The position numbers and the translations under genes were made by a program. From Bradyrhizobium sp. sBnM-33 (GTDB lineage: Bacteria > Pseudomonadota > Alphaproteobacteria > Rhizobiales > Xanthobacteraceae), in NCBI RefSeq assembly GCF_032917945.1, contig NZ_CP136624.1, positions 2,604,001-2,668,000 on the forward strand: a stretch of DNA of 64,000 nucleotides, in the 5' to 3' direction. Positions 1 to 9,040 of the stretch are shown here, piece after piece. Within the stretch, counting starts at the first letter, position 1, and each line of letters starts with the position of its first letter. A model generated the notes under the pieces. The model was given only the letters and a program-made list of their open reading frames with translations, had not been told where the DNA came from and searched no databases.

Positions 1-1288
1 TGCTGCCGCCATCGATCCAGGATTTGGTGCCTTCCGGGCACACGGCCCACTTTGTGCGGGACACGGTTCGCACCGGCTTGGACCTGTCGCGGATCATGGA
101 TGTCTACGACGAGGAGCGCGGCTTTCCGCCCTATCATCCTGGCATGATGGTAGCGCTGCTGCTTTATGCGTACAGCCAGGGGATCTACTCGTCGCGCAAG
201 ATCGCACGGGGCTGCGAGGAGCGGCTGGATTTTGCGGCTGTAACGGGGATGCAGCGTCCGGACTTCCGCACGATCAGCGAGTTCCGCAAGCGGCATTTGG
301 CTGCGCTCTCCGGATTGTTCCGGCAGGTTCTTGCGCTGTGTCGCGCGGCGGGGCTCGTGAAGCTTGGCCACGTGGCGCTCGACGGCACCAAGATCAAGGC
401 CAATGCCGGGATCAACAAGGCGATGAGCTATGGCCGGATGAAAGAGGCCGAGCCGAGGCTTGCGGCGGAGGTCGAGGGCTGGCTGGCCCAGGCCGCCCAA
501 GCCGACAAGGCTGAGGATCGTCAGCTCGGAGCCTCGAAGCGTGGCGACGAAATGCCCGAGTGGATGGCCAACAAAGAGAAGCGGCTGGAGAAGATCCGGA
601 CCGCCAAGGCTGCGCTGGAAGCTGAAGCCAAAGCCAAAGCGGCCTCGAAGCCGGGCGACGACCGCTCCGGCGACGGCGGCAAGGGCCGGCCGGGACGCAA
701 GTCCAAGCCCGTCACGGCAGAGCCGAGCGACAAGGCGCAGCGCAACTTCACCGATCCCGACAGCCGCGTGATGCCGACCAAAAACGGCTTCATCCAGGGC
801 TACAACGCACAGGCCGCCGTCGATGGCGCCCATCAGATCATCGTGGCGCACACGCTGACCAACTCGCCAAGCGATCAGGCGCAGCTTGCGCCATTGCTCG
901 ATGCCATCAAAGCCAATCTCGGGAAGAACCCGGATGAAGCGTCGGCCGATGCAGGCTATTGCTCGCAAGCCAATCTTCGCACGCTCATTCGACGCCGGAT
1001 CGAGGGTACGTCGCCACCGGACGGCAAAAGCACGGCACCAAGGCGGCCACGACAAAAAGAAAGCTCAAATCCGGCACGCTCGTCGCCAGAATGAGCACAA
1101 AGCTCAAGCGCGCAGGCTATCGAAGCCGATATCGATTGCGAAAACAGATCGCCGAGCCCGTCTTCGGTCAGATCAAGCAGGCAAGAGGCTTCCGCCAGTT
1201 CCTCCTGCGCAGCATCGACAAGGTCAAAGCCGAATGGGCCATGATCTGCATCGCCCACAACCTCGCAAAACTCGCCGCCGCACGCTGA
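1..1288 (+). pseudogene. IS1182-family transposase, cut by window edge and frameshifted
   Basis: The frame is open from the first bases of the window, so the N-terminus lies outside it. The translation has the IS1182/IS5-like DDE transposase layout: an N-terminal SRKIARGCEERLDF region, the catalytic-domain segment LDGTKIKANAG, a charged lysine/alanine-rich linker, the segment QGYNAQAAVDG, and a C-terminal FGQIKQARGFRQFLLR block. The reading frame breaks near 1005-1007, where one base is missing in the codon between GAG and TAC. The C-terminal block continues in another frame to a stop at 1288. A single-base deletion therefore inactivates it unless it is a sequencing error. The right end of the element probably lies between 1289 and about 1370; I could not fix the inverted repeat. 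Confidence 0.85.
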
Positions 1289-1399
1289 GGAGAACCTGTC
1301 TCCCCAAAAAAAGCTTCAGAACCCGCTTCGCTTAATCCTAAGTCCATTATAGGGACAGGCTCCTAGCTTTGAGGTCATATTCGAATGCTGGTGAAGGTA

Positions 1400-1740
1400 T
1401 TGGGCGCCGCTCGCGTTTGCCCGTGCAAAAGCCTCGGAAGACGAAGCTCTGATCGCCCAGCAGAAGCTTAGGATCGCCAAGCTCCAGCGCCAGATCTACG
1501 GCCATCGATCGGAGCGATCATCGCGGCTGATCGACCCAGTTGGCGCGCTGACCTTCGAAGAGCTGGAAATTGGCGCCACTGAAGACGAGCTGTCTGCGGA
1601 GCAGGCTGTAGCCAAGACGACGAGTGTGCGCGGATTTTACGCGAAAGGCGTCCCGAACGCCAGATCGTCGCCAGTTTTTCTTCAGTGGACCCCACTGACG
1701 CTGCAGCTTCGAGAGACGTCGATGGGCTTCCATCGACGCA
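1400..1740 (+). pseudogene. IS66-family TnpC transposase, N-terminal remnant
   Basis: One frame reads through ARAKASEDEALIAQQKLRIA, a KLQRQIYGHRSERSSRLID block and a FEELE...TEDELSAEQAVAKTT block. This is the characteristic N-terminal leucine-zipper and linker region of IS66 TnpC. The similarity fades after about 1640 and the catalytic domain is absent, so only a fragment of roughly 80-100 codons remains. It has no start codon of its own and abuts the end of the IS1182 copy, which suggests nested insertions. Recognition is from memory of the family. Confidence 0.7.
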
Positions 1741-1760
1741 TTATGAGTCTTCCGAGACTC

Positions 1761-1795
1761 GTCAGTTTATGGACAGCTAAGTCTTATAGCATTGA
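1761..1795 (+). promoter_or_regulatory. tts box (TtsI-dependent type III secretion promoter)
   Basis: The sequence GTCAGTTTATGGACAGCT matches the conserved 5' half of the rhizobial tts box (GTCAGnTTnTCGAAAGCT) at most positions, and an A/T-containing 3' half follows. It lies about 300 bases upstream of the LRR-NEL effector and reads toward it. TtsI is the flavonoid/NodD-induced activator of rhizobial type III genes, so the effector is expected to be expressed early in symbiosis. The match is imperfect, with TGGACA where TCGAAA is usual. Confidence 0.65.
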
Positions 1796-1934
1796 GATAC
1801 TGTCTATCTGGACTGAGAAGTCCGGCTTGATCTGCTGCAGAGGAGAAGGGGATGTATTGCTTTAACGAAACAACCCTAAACCCTTTCGTTAACCGTAGAT
1901 TCCGTCCCGACGTACTGGTCTTGCTGCAACTGCC

Positions 1935-2045
1935 CTGTGGGCGAATGGCGCAGCGTGTTAACCGCGCTCCGTGATCGCCTGCTTCGTCGGTCGGTGATCA
2001 CCATCCATGGTGAGAGCTACCGACTTCGAGAAGCACCGCTCCGGC
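1935..2045 (+). pseudogene. short IstB-like (IS21 helper) C-terminal remnant
   Basis: One frame reads WRSVLTALRDRLLRRSV followed by ITIHGESYRLRE. This resembles the C-terminal end of IS21 helper ATPases, where a LLDRL...H...GESYRLRE motif precedes the stop. Nothing upstream of it is recognisable as the ATPase core. The fragment lies between the tts box and the effector gene, so it forms part of the effector's untranslated leader. Recognition rests on about 30 residues. Confidence 0.4.
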
Positions 2046-2082
2046 GCATTCCCTTCACTTGGCTACCGAAGAGACGGCATCG

Positions 2083-3855
2083 ATGAATGCAGAACGGGCC
2101 CAGCTTGGCGCTGGCACTCCTTCCGAGACTTCCGAATCCGAAACCTCCGAACCAGGGTTCCCGGCCGCGGCGCAGTGGGTCGAAGCCTTGACGGAGGCGG
2201 AGGCGTCCGCCGCCGACCCCGCCTCGTCGCAGGACCAGGTCCTGGTGGGCCGGGCTGCCGAAGAGGGGCAGGGCGAAGACGAGGATCGGCAAGAGGCAGT
2301 AAGTCGAACGAGGGCTTGGCGGGATGCAGGCGATGTCGATGAGCCGCTGGATCTGTCGTCCCTGTCCCTGACCGCCTTGTCCGCTCCCCTCCCGCCCGAG
2401 CTCCGGCGCCTGAACGTCGACAACAATCAGCTGACCAGCCTGCCCGACCTTCCAGCCGATCTCCAACGGCTGTACGCCAGCAACAATCGGCTGACCAGCT
2501 TGCCCGACCTTCCAGCCGGGCTCCGGCGGCTCTACGCCAGCAGCAACGGGCTGACCAGCCTGCCCGCAGACCTGCCGCCCGGGCTCCGGCGCCTGAACGT
2601 CGACAACAATCAGCTGACCAGTCTGCCCGACCTTCCAGCCGGGCTCCAGCGCCTGAACGTCGACTACAATCAGCTGACCAATCTGCCCGAGCCCCTCCCG
2701 GCCGAGCTCGAATGGCTCAGCGTTACCCACAACCAGCTGACGAGCCTGCCCGAGATGGTCCCCGCCGAGCTCCTATGGCTCGGCGCCAGCAACAACCAGC
2801 TGACCAGCGTGCCAGAGACCCTGCTGACGCAGCTGGGCCGTGAGTCCAGCGTTGATCTGGATAATAATCCGCTGCCCGAGGGGATACTGACCAACCTGGC
2901 GACAGCCATGCATGCCGGGGACTATGCCGGCCCGCAGATCTTTTTGTCTATGGCCGAGGAAGCGGTGGAAGTCGAGCCGCGGCCTCTGCACGAGGTTGTC
3001 GCGCACTGGCTCGAGGGCGATACTGGCACGGTGGCCGCCTGGCAGCGCTTCGCCGAAGAGCCAGGTGCCCAGGACTACGCACGCTTCCTCGACAGGCTCC
3101 GTGGCACGGTGAACTATGGCAACGAGGCGTTCCGGCAGGCGGTGGCCGAGGATCTGCGGCAAGCGGCGGCCAGGCCGCGATTGCGCGAGCACTATTTCGA
3201 GCAGGCTTTAGGAGCGAGCGACAGCTGCGAGGATCGCATCACTTTGGCCTGGAACGGCATGCAGACCGCACGCCTGAACGCTGATGTCGAGGACGGAGCC
3301 TATGACGGGCGGCTCGACGAATTGCTCCAACACGGCCGTGTGATGTTCCGCTTGGAGGCGCTGGACGGGATCGCGCGCGAGACGGTCAACTCGCTCCGCC
3401 GTGCCGACCCGGACGCCGACATCGACGACATCGAGGTCTATCTTGCCTACCAGACCCAGCTGCGCGACCCCCTGGAGCTGCGGCACGTCGCCCCAGACAT
3501 GCGCTTCTTGAACATCTCTCACGTGACAGAAGACGACGTTGCCATGGCCGCGACATCGGTGCGGGACCAGGAGGCGACGGGATTCGGGGACTATCTGGCA
3601 AGGCGCTGGCAACCTTGGGAGAGCGTGGTGAGACGCATCGCCCCCGGTGACCATGCGGTGATGCAGGAGCGGCTCATCGATGCGATGGGAGAGGAGTTCG
3701 ACAGCCGCCTGAATAGACGGCTCGCCGAGAATGGCTTGACAGACGATGCCGATGCCGAGCGGGTGCTCGGAGCCGAGATCCGCAACGAGATCGCCCGCGA
3801 GATCAAGAGCGCGGTAATGCACAAGGTGCTCGCGGATCGCGGCCTCGAGCTGTGA
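2083..3855 (+). CDS. nopM: Type III effector, LRR-NEL E3 ubiquitin ligase (NopM/IpaH family)
   Basis: The protein is predicted to be injected into plant cells by the rhizobial type III system and to ubiquitinate host proteins. Residues 1-100 form an acidic, serine- and glutamate-rich secretion region. About residues 100-255 hold seven to eight short bacterial leucine-rich repeats of the L..LP..L..LNVDNNQLTSLP type. The rest is a NEL domain whose catalytic cysteine is Cys382 in a DSCEDR context, as in IpaH and NopM. The length is about 590 residues, close to the family. A tts box lies 300 bases upstream. The ATG at 2083 was preferred over an in-frame TTG at 2059; neither has a strong ribosome-binding site. 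The gene is intact. It could equally be named as another NEL effector, because paralogues are common in Bradyrhizobium. Confidence 0.88.
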   Translation: MNAERAQLGAGTPSETSESETSEPGFPAAAQWVEALTEAEASAADPASSQDQVLVGRAAEEGQGEDEDRQEAVSRTRAWRDAGDVDEPLDLSSLSLTALSAPLPPELRRLNVDNNQLTSLPDLPADLQRLYASNNRLTSLPDLPAGLRRLYASSNGLTSLPADLPPGLRRLNVDNNQLTSLPDLPAGLQRLNVDYNQLTNLPEPLPAELEWLSVTHNQLTSLPEMVPAELLWLGASNNQLTSVPETLLTQLGRESSVDLDNNPLPEGILTNLATAMHAGDYAGPQIFLSMAEEAVEVEPRPLHEVVAHWLEGDTGTVAAWQRFAEEPGAQDYARFLDRLRGTVNYGNEAFRQAVAEDLRQAAARPRLREHYFEQALGASDSCEDRITLAWNGMQTARLNADVEDGAYDGRLDELLQHGRVMFRLEALDGIARETVNSLRRADPDADIDDIEVYLAYQTQLRDPLELRHVAPDMRFLNISHVTEDDVAMAATSVRDQEATGFGDYLARRWQPWESVVRRIAPGDHAVMQERLIDAMGEEFDSRLNRRLAENGLTDDADAERVLGAEIRNEIAREIKSAVMHKVLADRGLEL

Positions 3856-4395
3856 AGCGGCCGTTCATGCGAGGGCTGTCAATCGCTGTTTCGGCCGTCG
3901 CCGCGGTCGATTGCGCGATCGAGATGAGAAACTGTGCCTGCCTGGCAGCTCCGCCGCCGCAGCAGCAAGCCGAGCTAGCCGACCGTGAGCCATCGCCACG
4001 CTCAAGAAGACTGCGATGGCGATAGGCCGCCGAGAAACGCCTGCAGGGGAGAGCTTGCTACCACCTGTCGTGAGACCCAGTTCGATCACGAAATGATGAA
4101 TTGGAATGACGTGGCCGGTAGAGGAGGGGCGGATTGCTCAACAGCAATACCTCATTCCAGCGCATCGAAGGGTGTGAGAGCGAACTAAGCGAATTCGCCG
4201 GCGGTTCTGATATGCGCAGCAATTTAGCTGACGGACCTTGCCCGACCGCATTGAAAATATTTTTCGATAAACCAGCGCGCAGTAGAGCCATGGAGCAAGA
4301 GCGGAGCCAAATGGGGGTGCCGCGCACGTTATGCGAGACTCGAAAACCGGCTTGTGCACCAGCGTTTGCTACTGTCCGAAAGCAAACGCGCATGA
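3856..4395 (+). other. intergenic stretch without a supported gene
   Basis: About 540 bases separate the effector from the fixR control region. Open frames on both strands are short, start poorly and show no recognisable family. I see no rRNA, tRNA or clear terminator. Confidence 0.5.
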
Positions 4396-4430
4396 TGTGT
4401 GGAACCCGACAAGCTGTTGCGAACGCGACA
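4396..4430 (+). promoter_or_regulatory. two NifA upstream activator sites for fixR-nifA
   Basis: Two TGT-N10-ACA motifs lie side by side at 4396-4411 and 4415-4430 (the second is TGTTGCGAACGCGACA). They sit about 40-75 bases upstream of the -24 element of the fixR promoter. TGT-N10-ACA is the established NifA binding motif, so this is consistent with autoactivation of fixR-nifA. The second motif recurs exactly upstream of the secreted-peptide gene at 21.5 kb. Confidence 0.75.
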
Positions 4431-4439
4431 TTGGGCCGC
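4425..4439 (+). promoter_or_regulatory. RegR box of fixR-nifA
   Basis: GCGACATTGGGCCGC fits every fixed position of the published Bradyrhizobium RegR consensus GNGRCRTTNNGNCGC. In B. japonicum RegR binds upstream of fixR and gives basal redox-responsive expression of fixR-nifA. Here the box overlaps the end of the second NifA site. Confidence 0.75.
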
Positions 4440-4469
4440 AAAAACGTGCGAGCTTCCTCTGCATCGCAC

Positions 4470-4485
4470 TGGCCCAAATCCTGCA
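4470..4485 (+). promoter_or_regulatory. sigma-54 promoter (-24/-12) of fixR-nifA
   Basis: TGGCCC-N5-CTGCA has the invariant GG and GC doublets exactly twelve bases apart, as RpoN requires. It lies about 40 bases upstream of the fixR start and downstream of the NifA sites. Confidence 0.8.
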
Positions 4486-4524
4486 CCGCGTTCACGGGCG
4501 AGGGCAAGAGAATGGGAGGCGCGT

Positions 4525-5361
4525 TTGAGTCTCGATCTGAGAAACGACGAAGCGGTCGCCGGTCCACCGTCCGCGACCGACGTGGGCTGTCCGTTTCACA
4601 CCGATAGAGTCCGCATCCAGCAGGGAGAACAGAAGACGTTGGTGCTAACCGGCGCGTCGCGCGGCATTGGTCATGCCACCGGAAAGCTGTTTTCGGAAGC
4701 GGGCTGGCGCATCATTTCTTGCGCGCGCCAACCGTTCGATGGCGGGCGCTGCCCGTGGGAGTCAGGAGCCGACAACCATGTCCAAGTCGACCTCAGCAAC
4801 CATCGGATGCTGGCGCGCGCCATCGCCAAGGTCAAGGAGCGCCTCGCGGGCGCGCCATTGCACGCGTTGGTCAACAATGCCGGCATTTCACCGAAGACGC
4901 CGAATGGCGCACGGCTGACGTCCTTGACGACGTCAGTCGAAACCTGGATGAGGGTGTTCCACCTCAATCTGGTGGCGCCGATCCTGCTCGCGCAAGGCCT
5001 GTTTGATGAGCTGAAAGCAGCGACCGGATCAATTGTCAACGTGACCTCAATCGCAGGCTCGCGGGTGCACCCGTTTGCCGGCTCTGCCTATGCGACATCG
5101 AAAGCTGCGCTCGCGTGTCTCACGCGCGAGATGGCGCACGACTATGCACCGCATGGCATTCGCGTGAATGCGATCGCGCCCGGCGAGATCAAGACAGACA
5201 TTTTGTCGCCGAACACGGAAGCGCGCCTTGTACCAAATATTCCGCTGCGCCGAGTTGGCACACCCGAAGAAGTCGCGAAGGTCATCTTCTTCCTTTGCTC
5301 GGATGCGGCAAGTTATGTCACAGGCACCGAGGTGCCGATCAATGGCGGCCAACACCTGTGA
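4525..5361 (+). CDS. fixR: FixR, short-chain dehydrogenase cotranscribed with nifA
   Basis: FixR is an SDR-family protein of unclear biochemical role encoded first in the Bradyrhizobium fixR-nifA operon. The Rossmann motif LTGASRGIGHA lies near residue 40, NNAGIS follows, and the catalytic YATSK motif is present (Tyr and Lys kept). The TTG at 4525 was chosen because GGAGG lies five bases upstream and because it gives 278 residues, the length of the B. japonicum protein. An upstream extension in the same frame would run through the sigma-54 promoter and is unlikely. It lies 230 bases before nifA. Control is predicted through RegR, NifA and RpoN from the sites upstream. Confidence 0.9.
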   Translation: MSLDLRNDEAVAGPPSATDVGCPFHTDRVRIQQGEQKTLVLTGASRGIGHATGKLFSEAGWRIISCARQPFDGGRCPWESGADNHVQVDLSNHRMLARAIAKVKERLAGAPLHALVNNAGISPKTPNGARLTSLTTSVETWMRVFHLNLVAPILLAQGLFDELKAATGSIVNVTSIAGSRVHPFAGSAYATSKAALACLTREMAHDYAPHGIRVNAIAPGEIKTDILSPNTEARLVPNIPLRRVGTPEEVAKVIFFLCSDAASYVTGTEVPINGGQHL

Positions 5362-5591
5362 TAGACTGCACCTGCAACAAACAAATCGCAGCTGATTTGA
5401 TCTACATCAATGGAATTCGTGTTCCCACGGAATGCGAGCGACAGGTGCGGAAGAGCAGAGAACAATAAGCAAGTCAAAGCACTGTAAGTTTACCGTCATG
5501 CCGCGCTCAACGCGCTGTAAGTTTTACCATTGTGCCATAATAGAAGGTATCTTTTGCGTCATCCTAAAATGGCGGCGAGATCGAGGATGAC

Positions 5592-7415
5592 ATGCAACAC
5601 AATATTCGCAAATCCGAACAGGAGGACAGCGAGGATGGTCATAACAACGGAGACGTCGTCATGCTGCATCTCCCTTCCGTACGCGAAAGGCCTAACTCAA
5701 ACTCCGAGACGGACGACGCGGTCCCTGATGTGCCGTTGTACGAGAGCGCGATTATCGGGATCTTCGAAATATCGAAAGTACTCACCGCCCCCTGCCGGCT
5801 GGAAGTCACGCTGGCCAACGTCGTCGATCTTCTGCAATCGTTTGTGCAGATGCGGCACGGCATCGTCTCTCTGTTCCACGATGATGGCGTGCCGGATATT
5901 GCCGTGGGCGCCGGCTGGAGCGAAGGCAGCGACGAGCGCTACCGGATGCGCCTGCCGCAGAAGGCAATCGACGAGATCGTGGCGTCGGACAAGCCGCTCG
6001 TCGCCGAAAACGTAGCAGTGCATCCGGCCTTTAGTGCTGCGGACAAGGAGGTGCTCGGGGCCTCCGACGACATGCGAGTGTCGTTCATCGGCGTTCCCAT
6101 TCGCATCGATGCGAATGTCGTGGGCACGCTGACGATCGACCGCATCCTGGACAACGCGTCGAGCGTTCGGCTCGATTACGACGTGCGGCTGCTCACAATG
6201 ATTGCCAATCTAGTGGGGCAGACAGTGAAGCTCCATCGCCTGTTCGCGTGTGACCGCGAGCGATTGATGGCGGAGAAGGACCGGCTGCAAAAGGAATTGT
6301 CCGAGCTCAAGCAGCCTGCGCGGGAGCGCAAGAAGGTTCATGTCGAGGGGATTATTGGCGACAGCCCGGCGTTGCGCAAGCTGCTCGAGAAGATCGCGGT
6401 CGTAGCCAAATCAAACAGCACGATGCTGTTGCGCGGCGAGTCCGGTACCGGAAAGGAGCTGGTCGCCAAGGCCATTCACGAGCAGTCGGCGCGCGCCAAG
6501 CGGCCCTTCATAAAACTCAATTGCGCGGCGCTGACTGAGACGGTACTGGAATCCGAATTGTTCGGTCATGAGAAGGGTGCCTTTACCGGCGCGTTCAGTA
6601 CGCGCAAGGGTCGCTTCGAGCTCGCCGACAAGGGGACGCTATTTCTGGACGAGATCGGCGAGATCTCGGCCTCGTTCCAGGCAAAGCTACTGCGCGTGCT
6701 GCAGGAGCAGGAATTCGAGCGCGTCGGCGGCAACCAGACCATTAGGGTCGATGTTCGCGTGATTGCCGCGACGAATAAGAACCTGGAAGAGGCGGTGGCA
6801 AGGAACGAGTTCCGCGCCGACCTCTATTATCGCATCAACGTGGTTCCCTTGCTGCTGCCGCCGTTGCGCGAAAGGCGCGGTGATATCCCGCTCCTCGCCA
6901 CCAAGTTTCTCAGGAATTTCAACAGCGAGAACGGCCGTACGCTCACCTTCGATACGAGTGCGATTGAAGTACTGATGAACTGCGGTTTTCCGGGAAATGT
7001 CCGCGAGCTTGAGAATTGCGTGCAGCGGACCGCGACTCTGGCACCGGGGCCATCGATCGTGAGAGACGACTTTGCCTGCTGCCACGGCCAGTGCCTTTCC
7101 GCGATGCTGTGGAAGAGCGGATCGGACGAGATAGCGCTGCAGCCGCGGCCGATCGTACCAGTGCCCGCCAAGCCGGCCACATCGCCGGCCGAGGCTGCTA
7201 CATCGCTCTCGCCTTTCGGCAGCGAGCTGGCTCCGCTAGCGCCAGTCGGCGCAGCCCTCGTAGGTGGTGCTAAGATGACAGATCGCGAGCGTGTCATCGC
7301 GGCCATGGAAAGATCCGGCTGGGTGCAGGCAAAGGCGGCGCGCCTGCTTGGACTTACGCCGCGCCAGATTGGCTACGCCCTGAGGAAATATGGCATCGAG
7401 ATCAAGCGCTTGTGA
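5592..7415 (+). CDS. nifA: NifA, oxygen-sensitive sigma-54 activator of nif/fix genes
   Basis: This is the master activator of nitrogen fixation. An N-terminal GAF domain spans about residues 60-215. The AAA+ domain carries Walker A GESGTGKE at about 282 and the sigma-54 contact loop GAFTGA at about 329. The C-terminal helix-turn-helix is GLTPRQIGYALRKYG. Cysteines at 464, 476, 496 and 501 give exactly the C-X11-C-X19-C-X4-C pattern of oxygen-sensitive rhizobial NifA. The gene appears intact. The ATG at 5592 has GAGG just upstream. An internal ATG at 5661 would give 584 residues, nearer the usual length, so the start is uncertain. It is cotranscribed with fixR. Confidence 0.95.
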   Translation: MQHNIRKSEQEDSEDGHNNGDVVMLHLPSVRERPNSNSETDDAVPDVPLYESAIIGIFEISKVLTAPCRLEVTLANVVDLLQSFVQMRHGIVSLFHDDGVPDIAVGAGWSEGSDERYRMRLPQKAIDEIVASDKPLVAENVAVHPAFSAADKEVLGASDDMRVSFIGVPIRIDANVVGTLTIDRILDNASSVRLDYDVRLLTMIANLVGQTVKLHRLFACDRERLMAEKDRLQKELSELKQPARERKKVHVEGIIGDSPALRKLLEKIAVVAKSNSTMLLRGESGTGKELVAKAIHEQSARAKRPFIKLNCAALTETVLESELFGHEKGAFTGAFSTRKGRFELADKGTLFLDEIGEISASFQAKLLRVLQEQEFERVGGNQTIRVDVRVIAATNKNLEEAVARNEFRADLYYRINVVPLLLPPLRERRGDIPLLATKFLRNFNSENGRTLTFDTSAIEVLMNCGFPGNVRELENCVQRTATLAPGPSIVRDDFACCHGQCLSAMLWKSGSDEIALQPRPIVPVPAKPATSPAEAATSLSPFGSELAPLAPVGAALVGGAKMTDRERVIAAMERSGWVQAKAARLLGLTPRQIGYALRKYGIEIKRL

Positions 7416-7976
7416 AAGGAGTGTCGGCCTTGGGGTATGTCGGGGCCGTGACCATCGCCGTTGGGGCGAATAGCTGGAGAAACAGACATAGAGGCTTGGT
7501 TGGTTTGGCGCGGACTTGGACCCGATCACGATCGGATGCGATCCCCGCGTCGGCCCGATTTTGTCATCCTCGAGATCAGCCCGCGCGACCACCGGCGGTC
7601 CCATGCCCGAAACGGTCGTGCGAACGCGGCGCTGTCATCGCGAATTCGTTGGCCGTGTCGCCATCGACCATTAGCTCACGCCGGATATAGTCAGCGAGAC
7701 CATCGGGTGTTCGACCTCGTTCAATTTGCCCGGCGTCATATGCAGCGACCGCTGCGCGATGCGGGCCTGCGCGCGAAGGGACCGCCGTGTGCCAAGCGGT
7801 CGCAGGCGCCGCAAGCTTATTGCGGCGCTGGTCTTGCCCCTGGCGATGCGAAGCATCGTCCAGTGCAAGTCGGCTCAGGGCTTACGCTCTCTCGTGAGCG
7901 CAGCGGCCGCTGCGGAGACTCGGGATCCCGTATGGATCGACTCGAGCAAAGCGCATCCCGTTTTGAGCCGCTCTCC
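7416..7976 (+). other. nifA-fixA intergenic stretch, no supported gene
   Basis: Roughly 700 bases separate nifA from the fixA promoter. The open frames here are arginine-rich, lack ribosome-binding sites and resemble no family I know. The only structured elements I find are a FixK/FNR-type box and, further on, the fixA sigma-54 promoter. Confidence 0.45.
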
Positions 7977-7990
7977 TTGATCCAGATCAA
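7977..7990. promoter_or_regulatory. FixK/FNR-type anaerobox
   Basis: TTGATCCAGATCAA is a perfect TTGAT-N4-ATCAA palindrome, the recognition site of FixK, FnrN and FNR regulators. It lies about 150 bases upstream of the fixA -24 element and about 560 bases beyond nifA. No gene starts at the ideal distance on either strand, so the target is unclear. Confidence 0.6.
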
Positions 7991-8126
7991 CGACAAATCA
8001 CGCCGCGCGAACCGGGCTGTCGTAGTCACGACGAATGTCGCAATTCCGCCGGCGGACGTCAGGCTACAGTGACATGACGCTTCCCAAAAGCTATTGTATT
8101 GCCACCTGATTTTGAAATTCGCGCAA

Positions 8127-8142
8127 TGGTACGACACTTGCT
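8127..8142 (+). promoter_or_regulatory. sigma-54 promoter (-24/-12) of fixA
   Basis: TGGTACGACACTTGCT fits TGGYAC-N5-TTGCT with correct GG/GC spacing and ends about 40 bases before the fixA start. I found no perfect TGT-N10-ACA site upstream; TGT-N10-ACG near 8020 is the closest. Confidence 0.8.
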
Positions 8143-8180
8143 GTTCTCTTCGCCAGCCGTTGCAACGTCTGGAGAAGCAC

Positions 8181-9023
8181 ATGCACAACGTCGTCTGCAT
8201 CAAGCAGGTTCCCGACTCCGCGCAGATCCGCGTGCACCCCGTGACCAACACGATCATGCGTCAGGGCGTGCCGACCATCATTAATCCATACGACCTCTTC
8301 GCGCTCGAGGCCGCGTTGGAGCTGCGCGATAAGTTCGGCGGCGAGATCACCGTCCTTACAATGGGGCCGTCATCAGCCGAGGACTCATTACGCAAAGCGC
8401 TGACCTTTGGCGCCGATCGCGCCGTACTGCTCACCGACCGCTGCTTTGCGGGCGCCGATACGCTGGCAACGACTTACGCGCTGGCGACCGCCATCCGCAA
8501 AATCGGCAAGGAATATGGCCCGCCGGACCTCATCTTCACCGGTAAGCAGACCATCGACGGCGACACCGCGCAGGTTGGGCCCGGCGTCGCGAAGCGGCTC
8601 GGTGTGCTGCAGCTTACCTACGTCGCAAAGATCAGGGCCCTGGATCTCACCGCACGCACAATTGAAACGGAACGGCGCTCCGAAGGTGGCGTCCAGGTCC
8701 TTCGCACCAGGCTGCCGTGTCTCATCACCATGCTGGAGGCAACCAACCAGATTCGCCGCGGCGCCATGGCCGATGCATTGCGTGCCGCCCGGACGCCGAT
8801 CGTGAAATGGAGTGCGCAGGAGGCCGGTGTCGAGGACATCTCCAAATGCGGTCTCAAGGGCTCGCCGACCATCGTCAAGCGTGTCTTCGCGCCGTCCGCG
8901 CGCGCTGAGAAGGCGGTGCTGGTAGAGGCCGCCGAGCAGCCGGCGCAAGCATTGATCGACGCCATCTTCAAGCACCAGCCCAAGCTTGAAACCGACCTTG
9001 CGGCGCTAGCCCGCGATGCCTGA
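8181..9023 (+). CDS. fixA: FixA, electron-transfer flavoprotein beta subunit
   Basis: FixA pairs with FixB as an electron-transferring flavoprotein. With FixC and FixX it delivers low-potential electrons to nitrogenase. The translation begins MHNVVCIKQVPDS, contains the ETF-beta segments NPYDLFALEAAL and FTGKQTIDGDTAQVGP, and is 280 residues, the usual length. The ATG at 8181 follows GGAG by six bases; the longer open frame upstream overlaps the promoter. A sigma-54 promoter precedes it, so NifA control is expected. The gene is intact, but its partner fixB directly downstream is not. Confidence 0.92.
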   Translation: MHNVVCIKQVPDSAQIRVHPVTNTIMRQGVPTIINPYDLFALEAALELRDKFGGEITVLTMGPSSAEDSLRKALTFGADRAVLLTDRCFAGADTLATTYALATAIRKIGKEYGPPDLIFTGKQTIDGDTAQVGPGVAKRLGVLQLTYVAKIRALDLTARTIETERRSEGGVQVLRTRLPCLITMLEATNQIRRGAMADALRAARTPIVKWSAQEAGVEDISKCGLKGSPTIVKRVFAPSARAEKAVLVEAAEQPAQALIDAIFKHQPKLETDLAALARDA

Positions 9024-9040
9024 TCTGAAGGGTCTTGGCG

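Noticed and set aside
2400..2830. Tandem DNA repeat or CRISPR-like array
   Set aside because: The regular 60-base periodicity is the codon-level repeat of the leucine-rich repeats in the effector; no spacers or cas genes are present.
4058..4567. Minus-strand frame overlapping the fixR control region
   Set aside because: It covers the NifA sites and the sigma-54 promoter, has no ribosome-binding site and no family resemblance.
8010..8035. NifA activator site for fixA
   Set aside because: Only TGT-N10-ACG is present; without the full ACA half I do not call it a site.
7461..8072. Plus-strand frame (203 codons) between nifA and fixA
   Set aside because: Arginine-rich, composition-driven translation without motifs; starts in a poor context.
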